Notes under the pieces: generated by a model
Database searches by the model: none
The model's input: the letters and a program-made list of their open reading frames with translations, nothing else
What the model was told of the DNA's origin: nothing
Shown here: piece by piece, positions 7,963 to 15,271 of the stretch
Layout of the letters: each line of letters starts with the position of its first letter
Numbering within the stretch: the stretch's first letter is position 1
Program-made: the position numbers and the translations under genes
Assembly: GCA_020060215.1 (NCBI GenBank)
Contig: JAGVAP010000068.1
Location: 1 to 23,697 of the forward strand
Origin: Deltaproteobacteria bacterium
GTDB taxonomy: Bacteria > Desulfobacterota > DSM-4660 > Desulfatiglandales > HGW-15
Direction of reading: 5' to 3'
Length of the DNA: 23,697 bases

Positions 7963-10188
7963 TCAGACCGAGGAGATTCTAAACGGGATCGTCTTCGAGG
8001 AGTCCTCCTTCTTGGGGCTGTTTCCCGGCTCTTTCTGCCAGGGATATTCCACGCGGGTGTGGAACGATGCAGCGAGCGACTCGGCGAGCTTCGCCCGGAT
8101 CCCGGCAAGGTCCCGGGTGGAAAGGCTGCACTCGTCGAACTGGCCGTCCGCGATGCGCGCCTGGATGATGTGGAGGATCATGGCGTCGATCTTCTCGCGC
8201 GTCTTCTCCTGCAGGCTTCTGGATGCGGCTTCTACGGCATCCGCGATCATGACGATGGCCGTCTCCACCCGCTGGGGTTTCGGGCCCTGGTACCGGAAAT
8301 CGCCTTCCGGAACGCGCCCCTCCCCGCATGAATTGCAGGCCTTGTCGTGAAAATATTCCAGGAGCCGGGTGCCGTGGTGCTGGGCGATGAACTCCTGCAC
8401 CACTTCCGGCAGTCCCGCTTCCCTGGCAAGCTTCAGCCCCTCCTCGACATGGTCCGTGATGATCTTCGCACTCTCCTGCGGAGAAAGCTCCTGGTGAAGA
8501 TTGCCGCCGCCGAACTGGTTCTCCACGAAGTGGTTGGGGGCGGAGGTCTTCCCGACATCGTGATAGTAAGATCCGATCCGGACCAGGAGCGAGTCGGCCC
8601 CGATCGCCTCCCCGGCCCCCTGGGCCAGGTGCGCCACGGTCATGGTGTGCTGATACGTGCCGGGGGCCTTGGTGAGGAGGTCTTTCATGAGAGGGTGGTC
8701 GAGATCCGTGTACTTGAAGAGTTTGAAGGTGGATGCGGTCTTCCACACACGCTCCATCAAAGGAAGGAGCAGCAGGGCGAAGGGACCGGCGACGAATCCC
8801 CCCACAAAGGCCCAGCCCATCTGAAAAAGGATGTTCGTGTTCTCCAGCACCAGCTGCTGGATCCCGGCCTGCCCTTCGACAGGCAACCATCCGAAATGGG
8901 CCTTCCCGTCCATCAGCGCAAAAAGGACGACCGCCGCGTTCGTGCACCCGACAAGAAGGGACGGAAGGAACACATGAGAGCGCTTCCGGATGACCGGGGT
9001 GGCCATGATCGCCATGAGCGATCCGAAGCCGAAGAAAAGCAGGATTTGAAGACTGCGACCCACGAAGAAGCTTACCAGCAGGACGACCAGGATGGAGCTC
9101 AGGGTGATAAAGATCTTCTCCCGGTGGAGCATGAAAATGAGCAGAGGAACAAACGCAACCGGGAGGGCGTAGATGGGAAAAGAGGTCAGGAGGAGAAACA
9201 GCTCCATAAGGACGATGGCCATGACCATTACGGACAGATGAAGCAGAAGAGGTCTCCTCCCACTGCTCCGGAAGTCGAAAAGCTTCGCTGCAAAAAAGGC
9301 ATAGGCACCCACTGAAAAGGCGATCGCGAAGAAAACCCAGAAAACGCTTCCGTTGCCCGGCCTCATCTTCGCCGTCTCCTGGTGTGCCGAAAGGAGCAGG
9401 ACGTCCTCCTCGACCAGGACTTTCCGGAAGGGGACGAGAACATCCCCGGCATTGTAGCGAACGGTCTTGGACGGGTATCTCCGAGCGATCTCCTCGATCC
9501 TGCGGTCGTTCTCGACCTGGTCATATTTGAGATTCGACCCAATGCTTGCCTGGGCGATGCGGACGACCGGATCGAGGATCCGTTTCTCCACCTGCCAGAA
9601 CACCTGGGAGATCTTCCCCTGAAGGATCTCCCTGGCTTGCTCCAGGGTGATGACCTCCGCTGCAGGGAAGGCCACGGTCCCAAGCGGTTTGGGAAAGAGG
9701 ACCTCGACCGTCTTCTTGCCCTTGAGGGGCTTTGGATCCTCGACGATCCTGCTCTGCAGAATGGAGTCCTCAACGGCCATCACGGCCTGCAGAAGGTTTG
9801 CGATATTCGGGTACTGCAGGAGAGCGGCGGCCGAGTCCACGCCCAGCTCGATTCCGAACTGCTTCTTGATATACTTGTCGAACTCTCCTCCGTCCCGCTG
9901 CGGTTGAGACTGGATCCCTGTGACCTTCTGGATCAGCTCCTTCATCTTCTTCTTACCGGCTTCGGTTGCCTCCGGTATATAGGTGTACAAAGGCGTGTAC
10001 TGCGATACGGCAACCTCCCGCTTGCTTCCAAACGCCTTTTCCTGGTCAAAGCTGAAGGGGGTCTTGGACCGATAGGTCAGGTAGAGGGTTTTTCCCGCCT
10101 CCGGCGGCCACACGGAAACATAGATGTCCTCACTGAAGCTGGCCAGGAGGGCGACACCGACAAGCAGGATGAGAAGAAGGTTTTTCAC
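7963..10188 (-). CDS. Seven-transmembrane HD phosphohydrolase (PgpH-type cyclic dinucleotide phosphodiesterase)
   Basis: This 741-aa protein has the layout of the 7TMR-HD family. It has an N-terminal membrane segment (3-18), a periplasmic domain (about 25-275), seven hydrophobic helices (about 281-478) and a cytoplasmic HD domain (about 495-690). HD residues are plain: His514 in YQHTMTVAHLA, His543-Asp544 in SYYHDVGK, His580, His604-His605 in AQHHGTRLLEYF and Asp650 in MIADAVEAASR. Family members such as Listeria PgpH hydrolyse cyclic di-AMP. The nucleotide used here is inferred. A small cysteine pair (CNSCGEG, 618-624) inserted in the HD domain could bind metal. The frame starts with GTG at 10188, and the overlapping ATG at 10190 is out of frame. 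The ribosome binding site is weak, so the exact start is moderately certain. Confidence 0.9.
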   Translation of the reverse strand: MKNLLLILLVGVALLASFSEDIYVSVWPPEAGKTLYLTYRSKTPFSFDQEKAFGSKREVAVSQYTPLYTYIPEATEAGKKKMKELIQKVTGIQSQPQRDGGEFDKYIKKQFGIELGVDSAAALLQYPNIANLLQAVMAVEDSILQSRIVEDPKPLKGKKTVEVLFPKPLGTVAFPAAEVITLEQAREILQGKISQVFWQVEKRILDPVVRIAQASIGSNLKYDQVENDRRIEEIARRYPSKTVRYNAGDVLVPFRKVLVEEDVLLLSAHQETAKMRPGNGSVFWVFFAIAFSVGAYAFFAAKLFDFRSSGRRPLLLHLSVMVMAIVLMELFLLLTSFPIYALPVAFVPLLIFMLHREKIFITLSSILVVLLVSFFVGRSLQILLFFGFGSLMAIMATPVIRKRSHVFLPSLLVGCTNAAVVLFALMDGKAHFGWLPVEGQAGIQQLVLENTNILFQMGWAFVGGFVAGPFALLLLPLMERVWKTASTFKLFKYTDLDHPLMKDLLTKAPGTYQHTMTVAHLAQGAGEAIGADSLLVRIGSYYHDVGKTSAPNHFVENQFGGGNLHQELSPQESAKIITDHVEEGLKLAREAGLPEVVQEFIAQHHGTRLLEYFHDKACNSCGEGRVPEGDFRYQGPKPQRVETAIVMIADAVEAASRSLQEKTREKIDAMILHIIQARIADGQFDECSLSTRDLAGIRAKLAESLAASFHTRVEYPWQKEPGNSPKKEDSSKTIPFRISSV

Positions 10189-10400
10189 ATCAGCAACTTA
10201 ATTCACCCGAGGGTTTCATGTCAAACATTTCGGAAGCAAGCCCGCATATAAGTGAACGAGCACTCGCTTGTCAGGAGCCTGCTCCTGCAGTTGCATCGAA
10301 CATAAGCCGACAGCAGAAGAATAATAAGCACATACCCCCATTGTACACAGGCCGGGCCATGCAAATCTTTAAAGGACCCTAAGTAGGGAGGTACCGAACC
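10189..10400. other. Divergent intergenic region with a 16-bp palindrome
   Basis: This spacer lies between the leftward HD gene and the rightward helix-hairpin-helix gene, so it must hold promoters for both. A perfect palindrome, CAGGAGC-CT-GCTCCTG (10272-10287), lies near its middle. A related copy, GCAGAGC-TT-GCTCCTGC, lies at 14344-14360. Confidence 0.5.
10341..10369 (+). promoter_or_regulatory. Possible sigma-70 promoter for the helix-hairpin-helix genes
   Basis: TTGTAC (10341-10346) and AATCTT (10364-10369) are separated by 17 bases and lie about 30 bases before the ATG at 10401. Both boxes are imperfect, so this is a weak call. Confidence 0.25.
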
Positions 10401-10598
10401 ATGAAGGAACACCTGAATATCAACGAGGCCAGCAAAGAGCAGCTCATGCATCTCGCCGGGGTGGGAGAAGAGACCGCACAGGAGATCATCGACTATCGTG
10501 ATCAACACGGTCCCTTCAAAAGCCTCGACGATCTGGCCAACATCAGGAACATCAAGAAAGAGTACATCGATGACCTGAAGGAAAGACTGAGAGTCTAA
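10401..10598 (+). CDS. Stand-alone ComEA-like helix-hairpin-helix protein
   Basis: This 65-aa protein is essentially one ComEA-type double helix-hairpin-helix unit: LNINEASKEQLMHLAGVGEE, then TAQEIIDYRDQHGPFKSLDDL and ANIRNIKKEYIDDLKERL. The GVGEETAQEII and IRNIKKEYIDDL hairpins are the usual non-specific DNA-backbone binders. Full-length ComEA has an N-terminal membrane anchor and binds incoming DNA in transformation. Here there is no anchor or signal peptide, so the protein is probably cytoplasmic. GGGAGG about nine bases upstream supports the ATG. A paralogue follows 57 bases later on the same strand. Confidence 0.88.
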   Translation: MKEHLNINEASKEQLMHLAGVGEETAQEIIDYRDQHGPFKSLDDLANIRNIKKEYIDDLKERLRV

Positions 10599-10655
10599 CC
10601 GCGCAGCATCGTGGACGCGAGCGGTGCTGACCCCTTTTTACAGGAGGGCAGAAAA

Positions 10656-10856
10656 ATGGCAGGAAAGAAAAGATTCAGCGAAGTCACCATCGACGATCTG
10701 AAGAAGATCGGAGGCATGGGAGACCAAACGGCTCAGAGCATCCTCAAGTACAGGGACGAACATGGGCCGATCGAGGACTTTGACGAGTTCCACAATGTGC
10801 AGGGCCTCGGGGATTCCACCGTGGAGGAGCTGCGGCGGCACTACAGCCTCGACTAG
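10656..10856 (+). CDS. Second stand-alone helix-hairpin-helix protein
   Basis: This 66-aa protein is a diverged paralogue of the preceding gene: FSEVTIDDLKKIGGMGDQTA, then QSILKYRDEHGPIEDFDEFH and NVQGLGDSTVEELRRHY. The two hairpins are GGMGDQTAQSIL and VQGLGDSTVEEL. The shared KYRDEHGP / DYRDQHGP segment shows the relation to the first copy. AGGAGGG ten bases before ATG 10656 fixes the start. A longer open frame begins at 10611, but its extra residues are not family-like. A strong terminator follows the stop, so the two genes probably form a small operon. Their role is unknown beyond likely DNA binding. Confidence 0.87.
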   Translation: MAGKKRFSEVTIDDLKKIGGMGDQTAQSILKYRDEHGPIEDFDEFHNVQGLGDSTVEELRRHYSLD

Positions 10857-10872
10857 CGGACCCGTTCAGCGA

Positions 10873-10906
10873 ATGCACCGGACACCGCGTCCGGTGCATT
10901 TTTTTT
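10873..10906 (+). terminator. Rho-independent terminator of the helix-hairpin-helix pair
   Basis: An 11-bp perfect stem, ATGCACCGGAC / GTCCGGTGCAT, with a five-base ACCGC loop is followed directly by a run of eight T. It lies 16 bases after the stop at 10856. Confidence 0.92.
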
Positions 10907-11011
10907 GGGCGAAGGTACTCCCCCCCCTTGCAATCCGGATCCGAACCCGTACAATTTCTACAGCACCCTACCTTCCATGTGCGGGGAACCCAGTATAAGG
11001 CAGGACGCTAC

Positions 11012-11704
11012 ATGCGTGAAAAGGTCTATGACCCGAGATCCTTTCTGGTCCGGAAGGTCCTCGAAAACGACGTGGTACTGCTGGGCGGCAATCATCGCCG
11101 TCCATTCATCCTTGAATGCCTGGCGGACGCCCTCCCGGCCCTTCGCGAAGCCGGCTTGACCCACCTGGGGCTGGAGATCACCTCCGAGCAGCAGCCCGCC
11201 ATCGATCGGTTCATGGCAGAAGGCGAAGGCCTGGAGGAGATCGATATCTTTCATGTCATCGACTGTCCTGAGTACCGGGACCTGATAAGGATTTCTCAAA
11301 AGACCCCTCTCGCCCCCCTCGCCCTCGACCTCCCCAGATCCTACAGGCGGAACGGGCAGCGGCGGGACCAGTGGATGGCAGGGAGGATCGGTCACCTCTT
11401 TCGCAAAGACCCGACAGCCAAGATGATTGCGGTGCTCGGGAATCTTCACGTTATGAAGAGCGTTGAATGGCTGGACCCGAGGAATACGGGGAGATTCCTC
11501 CCCTCCTACCTGAAAGAGGTCGAACCCGGGCTGCGGGTCTACTCCATCATCACCGAGCCCCACACGCCCGCCTTTTCCGACTTGGACACGGCCTTTGCGA
11601 TGGATGCAGCCGGCATCCGCCACCACATTTCCCTCCTGAACTTCCTCGCAGCGGCGAAGCAGGACGCCTGCCGGATTACGGACGGCCTGATCTTCTGCCG
11701 TTGA
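11012..11704 (+). CDS. ChaN/Tiki-like protein, function unknown
   Basis: The 230-aa protein resembles the ChaN-like / Tiki superfamily, whose members bind haem or act as metalloproteases. Visible parallels are an early VVLLGGNHRRPFILECLADA motif (ChaN-like GExHxxxxH region, degenerate here), GLTHLGLEITSEQQPAIDRFMAEGE, DQWMAGRIGHLFRKDP and a late MIAVLGNLHVMKSVEW strand-histidine motif. I see no signal peptide or lipobox, unlike typical ChaN lipoproteins. Homology is judged from motif order only. ATG 11012 is preceded by AAGGCAGGA. The frame is open 28 codons further upstream, but those codons follow the terminator directly and look like leader sequence. It has its own transcript, since a terminator precedes it and only repeats follow it. 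Confidence 0.65.
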   Translation: MREKVYDPRSFLVRKVLENDVVLLGGNHRRPFILECLADALPALREAGLTHLGLEITSEQQPAIDRFMAEGEGLEEIDIFHVIDCPEYRDLIRISQKTPLAPLALDLPRSYRRNGQRRDQWMAGRIGHLFRKDPTAKMIAVLGNLHVMKSVEWLDPRNTGRFLPSYLKEVEPGLRVYSIITEPHTPAFSDLDTAFAMDAAGIRHHISLLNFLAAAKQDACRITDGLIFCR

Positions 11705-11790
11705 TGGTAACGGTTGTCCTAGGTCGTTTGTCTGAAAGTCCAGGTCCGAAGGTGGAAAGTCCCTCTTTTTCGAACACGACCCTCAAGACC

Positions 11791-11817
11791 GATGGGTTTC
11801 GCTCCGCTCCACCCATC
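11791..11817 (+). repeat. Dispersed palindromic repeat GATGGGTTTCGCT..., copy 3
   Basis: GATGGGTTTCGCTCCGCTCC followed by ACCCATC matches the copies at 6715 and 7408. The stretch before it, CTCTTTTTCGAACACG, also resembles the lead-in of copy 2. It lies in the spacer 11705-12121, which holds this repeat and the next one but no recognised gene. Confidence 0.8.
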
Positions 11818-11943
11818 TATGAAGACCAGTGGGACTCCACCCGCAGAGCCCCGCTTGGCGGGACAGGCGCGCGACTGAGGAGACCCCCTCGAAGGGGTTC
11901 CGACCGAATGCCCAGGTTCAAAGACCTAATGTCAACTCAATGT

Positions 11944-12106
11944 CAAAGCCTTCATTCCCAAAAGAAGACGGAACAAGTTTAGGCGTCAGCATCCCCTGTC
12001 CCAGAAAAATTTGTTTTATTGGTTTTCTGAGAAACGACCGTTCCTGGTTTTTTGAAGAAAGTGATCCTTTTGAACCGGAGGTGGAGGTTTCAAAGGGAAA
12101 TGACCG
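11944..12106 (+). repeat. Dispersed repeat family R1, copy A
   Basis: This copy begins TCAAAGCCTTCATTCCCAAA, continues GAAGACGGAACAAGTTTAGG and CGTCAGCATCCCCTGTCCCAG, and ends GGAGGTGGAGG plus TTTCAAAGGGAAATGA. The same blocks occur in the same order in copy B on the minus strand (17463-17651), with a different middle. Copy A ends 16 bases from the stop codon of the permuted glycosidase gene on the other strand. Confidence 0.8.
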
Positions 12107-12121
12107 CTGACCGATCCCCGA

Positions 12122-13207
12122 TCACGCTGCGTCACGACTTCTGACTGCCCCCGCGTATCGCGAGAGAAAGTCGACCACCATTCGGGTGAACTTGCCGATG
12201 TGCTCGGGTTTGGGAACCGAGCCTGCGGCGTAGCGTCCGGGGTTGAGCACGAGCTGCGGCGGGGCCTGGAAGATCGTGACCAGGAGCCTGAATCCGCTGA
12301 GGGCGGAGATCAGGTCGTCGAACCATCTGAGCCCGTCTTCCACCTCCCCCAGTGATGCACAGTACCAGTCACACCAGGTCACATTGATTCGAAGCCATTC
12401 CACCTCGAGGCTCTTCAGCAGCGGCGGGGCCGTATCCAGGACCCTGTAGCTCAGCTCCTGAGCCGCTTCGGATGTGAGCCCGATCGTCGTGTCCGGCCAC
12501 GGAAGGCGAAACCACTGGGTAATGCCGATCTTTTCAGGGTGCCGCCGCCTCAGGAAGGGTCGAACCGCCCCCTTTGGAACCATCCGGCCTTCCCGATACC
12601 GGAAAAGCCCGAACTTCCGATGCCTCACCTCACCATGAGAATCCGGCTCGTAAAGGGAGGTGACCACATACTCTTCCGGAAGATCGAAAAGGGAATACCA
12701 GGTTGCGCGGGTGTCGGGGTATCGATCCATGATCTCGTCGATGACGCGCAGGGTCTTCTCCGTAGCCCATCCCTGCAACTCATCCCCTGAAAAGGAAGAG
12801 ACGCCGATTTCGGAAAGGATGACCGGCAGGGGTCTCCCGAGTTCCTGCTCGGTCACGCGACGAAACGAATCGACCAGGGAAGGGAGCGCTTCCAGGCCGT
12901 CTTCGCCGTGTGTGCTTGCAGGGCCGAAGTCGAACCAGAAGTTGTGCCCTGCCACGGCATCGAAAAGGGGAAGGGCGCCACGAACGGCGGCAAGCTCAAG
13001 GAACCAGGCGTCCATGGGGGACAAGCCGGAGAATACGCATTCGATCCCCGGATGCCGCTCCCGGACTGAAGCGCTCGCCTGCCTGACCATTTCGATCCCC
13101 AGGATCCAGTCCGGATCCTCTATGCGCCAGGGGTCTTTTCCCGGACGGCCCCCGTGCCAGTGGGCCGGATTGTTGAGCTCGTTCCAGAACATGATGCTTT
13201 CAATCAC
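12122..13207 (-). CDS. Clan GH-A-like TIM-barrel glycosidase with apparently circularly permuted order
   Basis: This 361-aa protein has the parts of a clan GH-A (beta/alpha)8 glycosidase in the wrong order. It opens at once with VIESIMFWNELNNPAHWHGG, the strand-4 Asn-Glu motif (Glu10, probable acid/base), which normally comes about 150 residues in. The strand-7 nucleophile motif PVILSEIGVSSFSG (Glu133) and strand 8 with TRATWYSLFDLPEEY follow. After a natural-looking domain end (HRKFGLFRYREG, about 205) comes IGITQWFRLPWPDTTIGLTS (227 on), then WLRINVTWCDWY, LLVTIFQAPPQL and HIGKFTRMVVDFLSRYAGA, typical of strands 1-3. The C-terminal YAGA would join smoothly to residue 1. Start: GTG at 13207 overlaps the upstream TGA (GTGA) with GGAGGGAA as ribosome binding site. 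Codons further upstream are only the glycosyltransferase in another frame. The substrate is unknown. A rearranged remnant is the alternative. Confidence 0.8.
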   Translation of the reverse strand: MIESIMFWNELNNPAHWHGGRPGKDPWRIEDPDWILGIEMVRQASASVRERHPGIECVFSGLSPMDAWFLELAAVRGALPLFDAVAGHNFWFDFGPASTHGEDGLEALPSLVDSFRRVTEQELGRPLPVILSEIGVSSFSGDELQGWATEKTLRVIDEIMDRYPDTRATWYSLFDLPEEYVVTSLYEPDSHGEVRHRKFGLFRYREGRMVPKGAVRPFLRRRHPEKIGITQWFRLPWPDTTIGLTSEAAQELSYRVLDTAPPLLKSLEVEWLRINVTWCDWYCASLGEVEDGLRWFDDLISALSGFRLLVTIFQAPPQLVLNPGRYAAGSVPKPEHIGKFTRMVVDFLSRYAGAVRSRDAA

Positions 13208-14154
13208 TTCTTCCCTCCCGGAGCCGCCCTTCCCGACAGCACCGCCTCCAGGACCGCCTTGACGCCTCCGGCGATCTCGACAATGATCAACTCCAGGGGA
13301 AAACCGGGAAGGTCCCGGAAGCAGATCTTCTTCAGCAGACGTTCCCCGACGTGATATCGGAGGAGCCAGCTGTTCAGTTCCCTGAGCGCCATTGTCCGAT
13401 AGGACGGTTCGTTCCGGCTGATCTTGAGGAGGTAGGTCGCATAGCCCCAACCCCACCCGAACAGCCTCTTCCGCAGACCCGAATAGGACTCCGGGTGCTT
13501 ATGGGAGACCGTTGCGACCGGCTCATAGATCAACTCGAACCCTCTGGCGATCAACCGGAAGAAGACGTCCAGATCTTCCGCGCTCCGAAGCCTCTCATCG
13601 AACCCACCGATCGAGACCAGGGCGGATTTTCGAAAGGACATGTTGGCGCCCGTTCCATAGACCCAGCCCTGGACCGGGTACGCTCCTGAGCCGTTTCCTC
13701 CCGTCTCCTTGGTGAAGACACGCCTCGTGAAACCCTTGTTGTACCCTCCACGCTCCTCCAGGAGGACCTGGGCCCTGGTCTTCAGCTCAAGTGGGATCAC
13801 AGGCCCCGTGCAGCAGCCTGCCCTCGGCTTTTCGCAGAGGGTTCGTTGGACTGCCTCAAGCCAATGCTCTGCGGGGATACAGTCGTCATCGATGAAGCAG
13901 ACGAGTTCGCCCGTCGCTTCCAGGATCCCCCGGTTCCTCGCAAAAGGGACCCCTTTGCGGTTTTCCGAGACCAGTCTGCAATCCGGAAAGCGCTGTTCCA
14001 CCAGAGCACGGGTCCGTGGATCTTCGGGCGCATTGTCCACGACGAGGATCTCGCAGGGCGCCGTGGACTGTCCTTTATAGATGGACTCGAGACAGGAACA
14101 AAGGTCGTCCGGTCTGGAGGCGGTGCAGATCACGACTGAAGCGGTCGCTCCCAT
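13204..14154 (-). CDS. Family 2 glycosyltransferase
   Basis: This 316-aa GT-A fold enzyme has the usual GT2 features: N-terminal nucleotide-binding strand ASVVICTASRPDDLCSCLESI (5-25), EILVVDNAPEDP (35-46), KGVPFARNRGILEATGELVC (67-86), the DXD-type FIDDDCIP with Asp89-91, the acceptor-side GTGANMSFRKSALVSIGGFDE and the catalytic-base type EDLDVFFRL. It transfers a sugar from a nucleotide donor to a lipid, glycan or protein acceptor. Hydrophobic stretches near the C-terminus (GFPLELIIVEIAGGVKAVLE) may bind the membrane. Its stop codon overlaps the start of the glycosidase gene by four bases, so the two are translationally coupled and probably serve one glycan pathway. The ATG at 14154 is the only reasonable start, although its ribosome binding site is poor. 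Confidence 0.93.
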   Translation of the reverse strand: MGATASVVICTASRPDDLCSCLESIYKGQSTAPCEILVVDNAPEDPRTRALVEQRFPDCRLVSENRKGVPFARNRGILEATGELVCFIDDDCIPAEHWLEAVQRTLCEKPRAGCCTGPVIPLELKTRAQVLLEERGGYNKGFTRRVFTKETGGNGSGAYPVQGWVYGTGANMSFRKSALVSIGGFDERLRSAEDLDVFFRLIARGFELIYEPVATVSHKHPESYSGLRKRLFGWGWGYATYLLKISRNEPSYRTMALRELNSWLLRYHVGERLLKKICFRDLPGFPLELIIVEIAGGVKAVLEAVLSGRAAPGGKK

Positions 14155-14413
14155 ACCCCACTCTAACGCCCGCCCCTGCGGAGTCGGAATCAGGGGAAGT
14201 CCTGATCCAGGTTACTTGCACCATCTTATTCAGGAGCAGGAACATACACCTTCTTCCACAGGCTCCCTGTAGGGGCAACCTCTCCACCCTCCGCAGCAGG
14301 TCGGTTCTCAACGGCTCGAGCATGCACAAATGTAGAGACGGAAGCAGAGCTTGCTCCTGCAGGCAAATTGTCGTCTTTGTGTCTTCGTGCTCTGGTGGCA
14401 GATCTTCCTTGCC
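14155..14413. other. Spacer with fragments of short dispersed motifs
   Basis: This 259-base gap lies between tonB and the glycosyltransferase on the same strand. It contains CCTGTAGGGGCAACCTC (14269-14285), the near-palindrome GCAGAGC-TT-GCTCCTGC (14344-14360), which matches a motif at 10272, and TTTGTGTCTTCGTGCTCTGG near 14374. I see no gene or terminator. Open frames here lack ribosome binding sites and recognisable proteins. Confidence 0.5.
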
Positions 14414-15271
14414 TCACTTCAACCGGAACGTCACCGGAATGCGCACCCACATGGACGCGCTCCTCCCCTCCCTCTGCCCCGGCCTGAAGCGCCACTCCTT
14501 CACCGCGTCCCATGCAGCCTGATCGAGGCTTTCATGACCGCTCCCCTGGACGATCCGGGTGTCGCGGACGACGCCCGCGGGATCTATGAGTGCCTCGACC
14601 ACCACGGTCCCCTCCAATCCCTTTTGTCGCGCCTGGTAAGGATACCGGGGCCTCGGCCCATGGACGCAGACCGGGGGGGCGGTCTTCGATCCCCCGCCCC
14701 CAGGGTCCGAAATGTCGGGACCGCCGGCCGACCCGCCCGGCAAGCTCTTCTCCTCGGACCCGCCTGCAGCGGGAGATGAATTGTTTGCGGCCTCTTCTGA
14801 AAAAGGGGGTTCATCCCTGGACGAGGCAGAGGGTGGAGGAGCGTGATCGTGCGACGATACGCCAGCCTTCGACAAGGCCCGCCGGTCATTACGACCCAAG
14901 GGAGCGGTCCGGTCGTTCTGTTTACGGGCAGCCGGTTTTCCAGGTCTTTGTGCCTTGGGGGGCTTTTCCAGGCGATCAGGCTCCGGCGCGATCGGAGGGA
15001 TGTCGGCGGCAGGAACCACCGCTTCCCTCGTCCTGACGTCTCCCGGGACCGGGAAATCCGGTTCCACGAGCGAGGGTGGACCCGGCGGTGGCGAAACCAG
15101 GACGATTGACAAGACCTTCTCTCCAGAAACAGGGGCACGTTCGCCGCTCCCGGGGAAGGTGAACATCGTGAAGAGGAGAAGACCGTGGAGGAGCACTGAG
15201 GCAAGGAGGGCCTGAACGAGATGGCCTTTGGGGAACCTGCTACCAGAAATAGACCACTCCCAGTCCGCCAT
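14414..15271 (-). CDS. tonB: Energy transducer TonB
   Basis: This 285-aa protein has the three-part TonB layout. There is one N-terminal inner-membrane helix (LVQALLASVLLHGLLLFTMF, 19-38) with a conserved-type histidine, then a long Pro/Ala/Ser-rich periplasm-spanning linker (about 45-195). The C-terminal TonB domain (199-285) has RPRYPYQARQKGLEGTVVVE, IDPAGVVRDTRIVQGSGHES and LDQAAWDAVKEWRFRPG. TonB carries proton-motive energy from ExbB/ExbD to outer-membrane receptors; exbB and exbD are not in this window. The gene starts 32 bases inside the end of the receptor gene on the same strand, which points to coupled expression and a dedicated pair. The ATG at 15271 has only a weak GGCGGA-like site, so a slightly shorter start is possible. 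Confidence 0.92.
   Translation of the reverse strand: MADWEWSISGSRFPKGHLVQALLASVLLHGLLLFTMFTFPGSGERAPVSGEKVLSIVLVSPPPGPPSLVEPDFPVPGDVRTREAVVPAADIPPIAPEPDRLEKPPKAQRPGKPAARKQNDRTAPLGRNDRRALSKAGVSSHDHAPPPSASSRDEPPFSEEAANNSSPAAGGSEEKSLPGGSAGGPDISDPGGGGSKTAPPVCVHGPRPRYPYQARQKGLEGTVVVEALIDPAGVVRDTRIVQGSGHESLDQAAWDAVKEWRFRPGQREGRSASMWVRIPVTFRLK

Noticed and set aside
8347..9315. A 322-codon plus-strand frame inside the HD phosphohydrolase gene
   Set aside because: Charged, domain-free shadow of a strongly recognised gene on the other strand.
13208..13456. N-terminal extension of the glycosidase frame
   Set aside because: These codons overlap the glycosyltransferase in another frame, encode Arg/Gly/Pro-rich sequence and do not supply the missing barrel strands 1-3.
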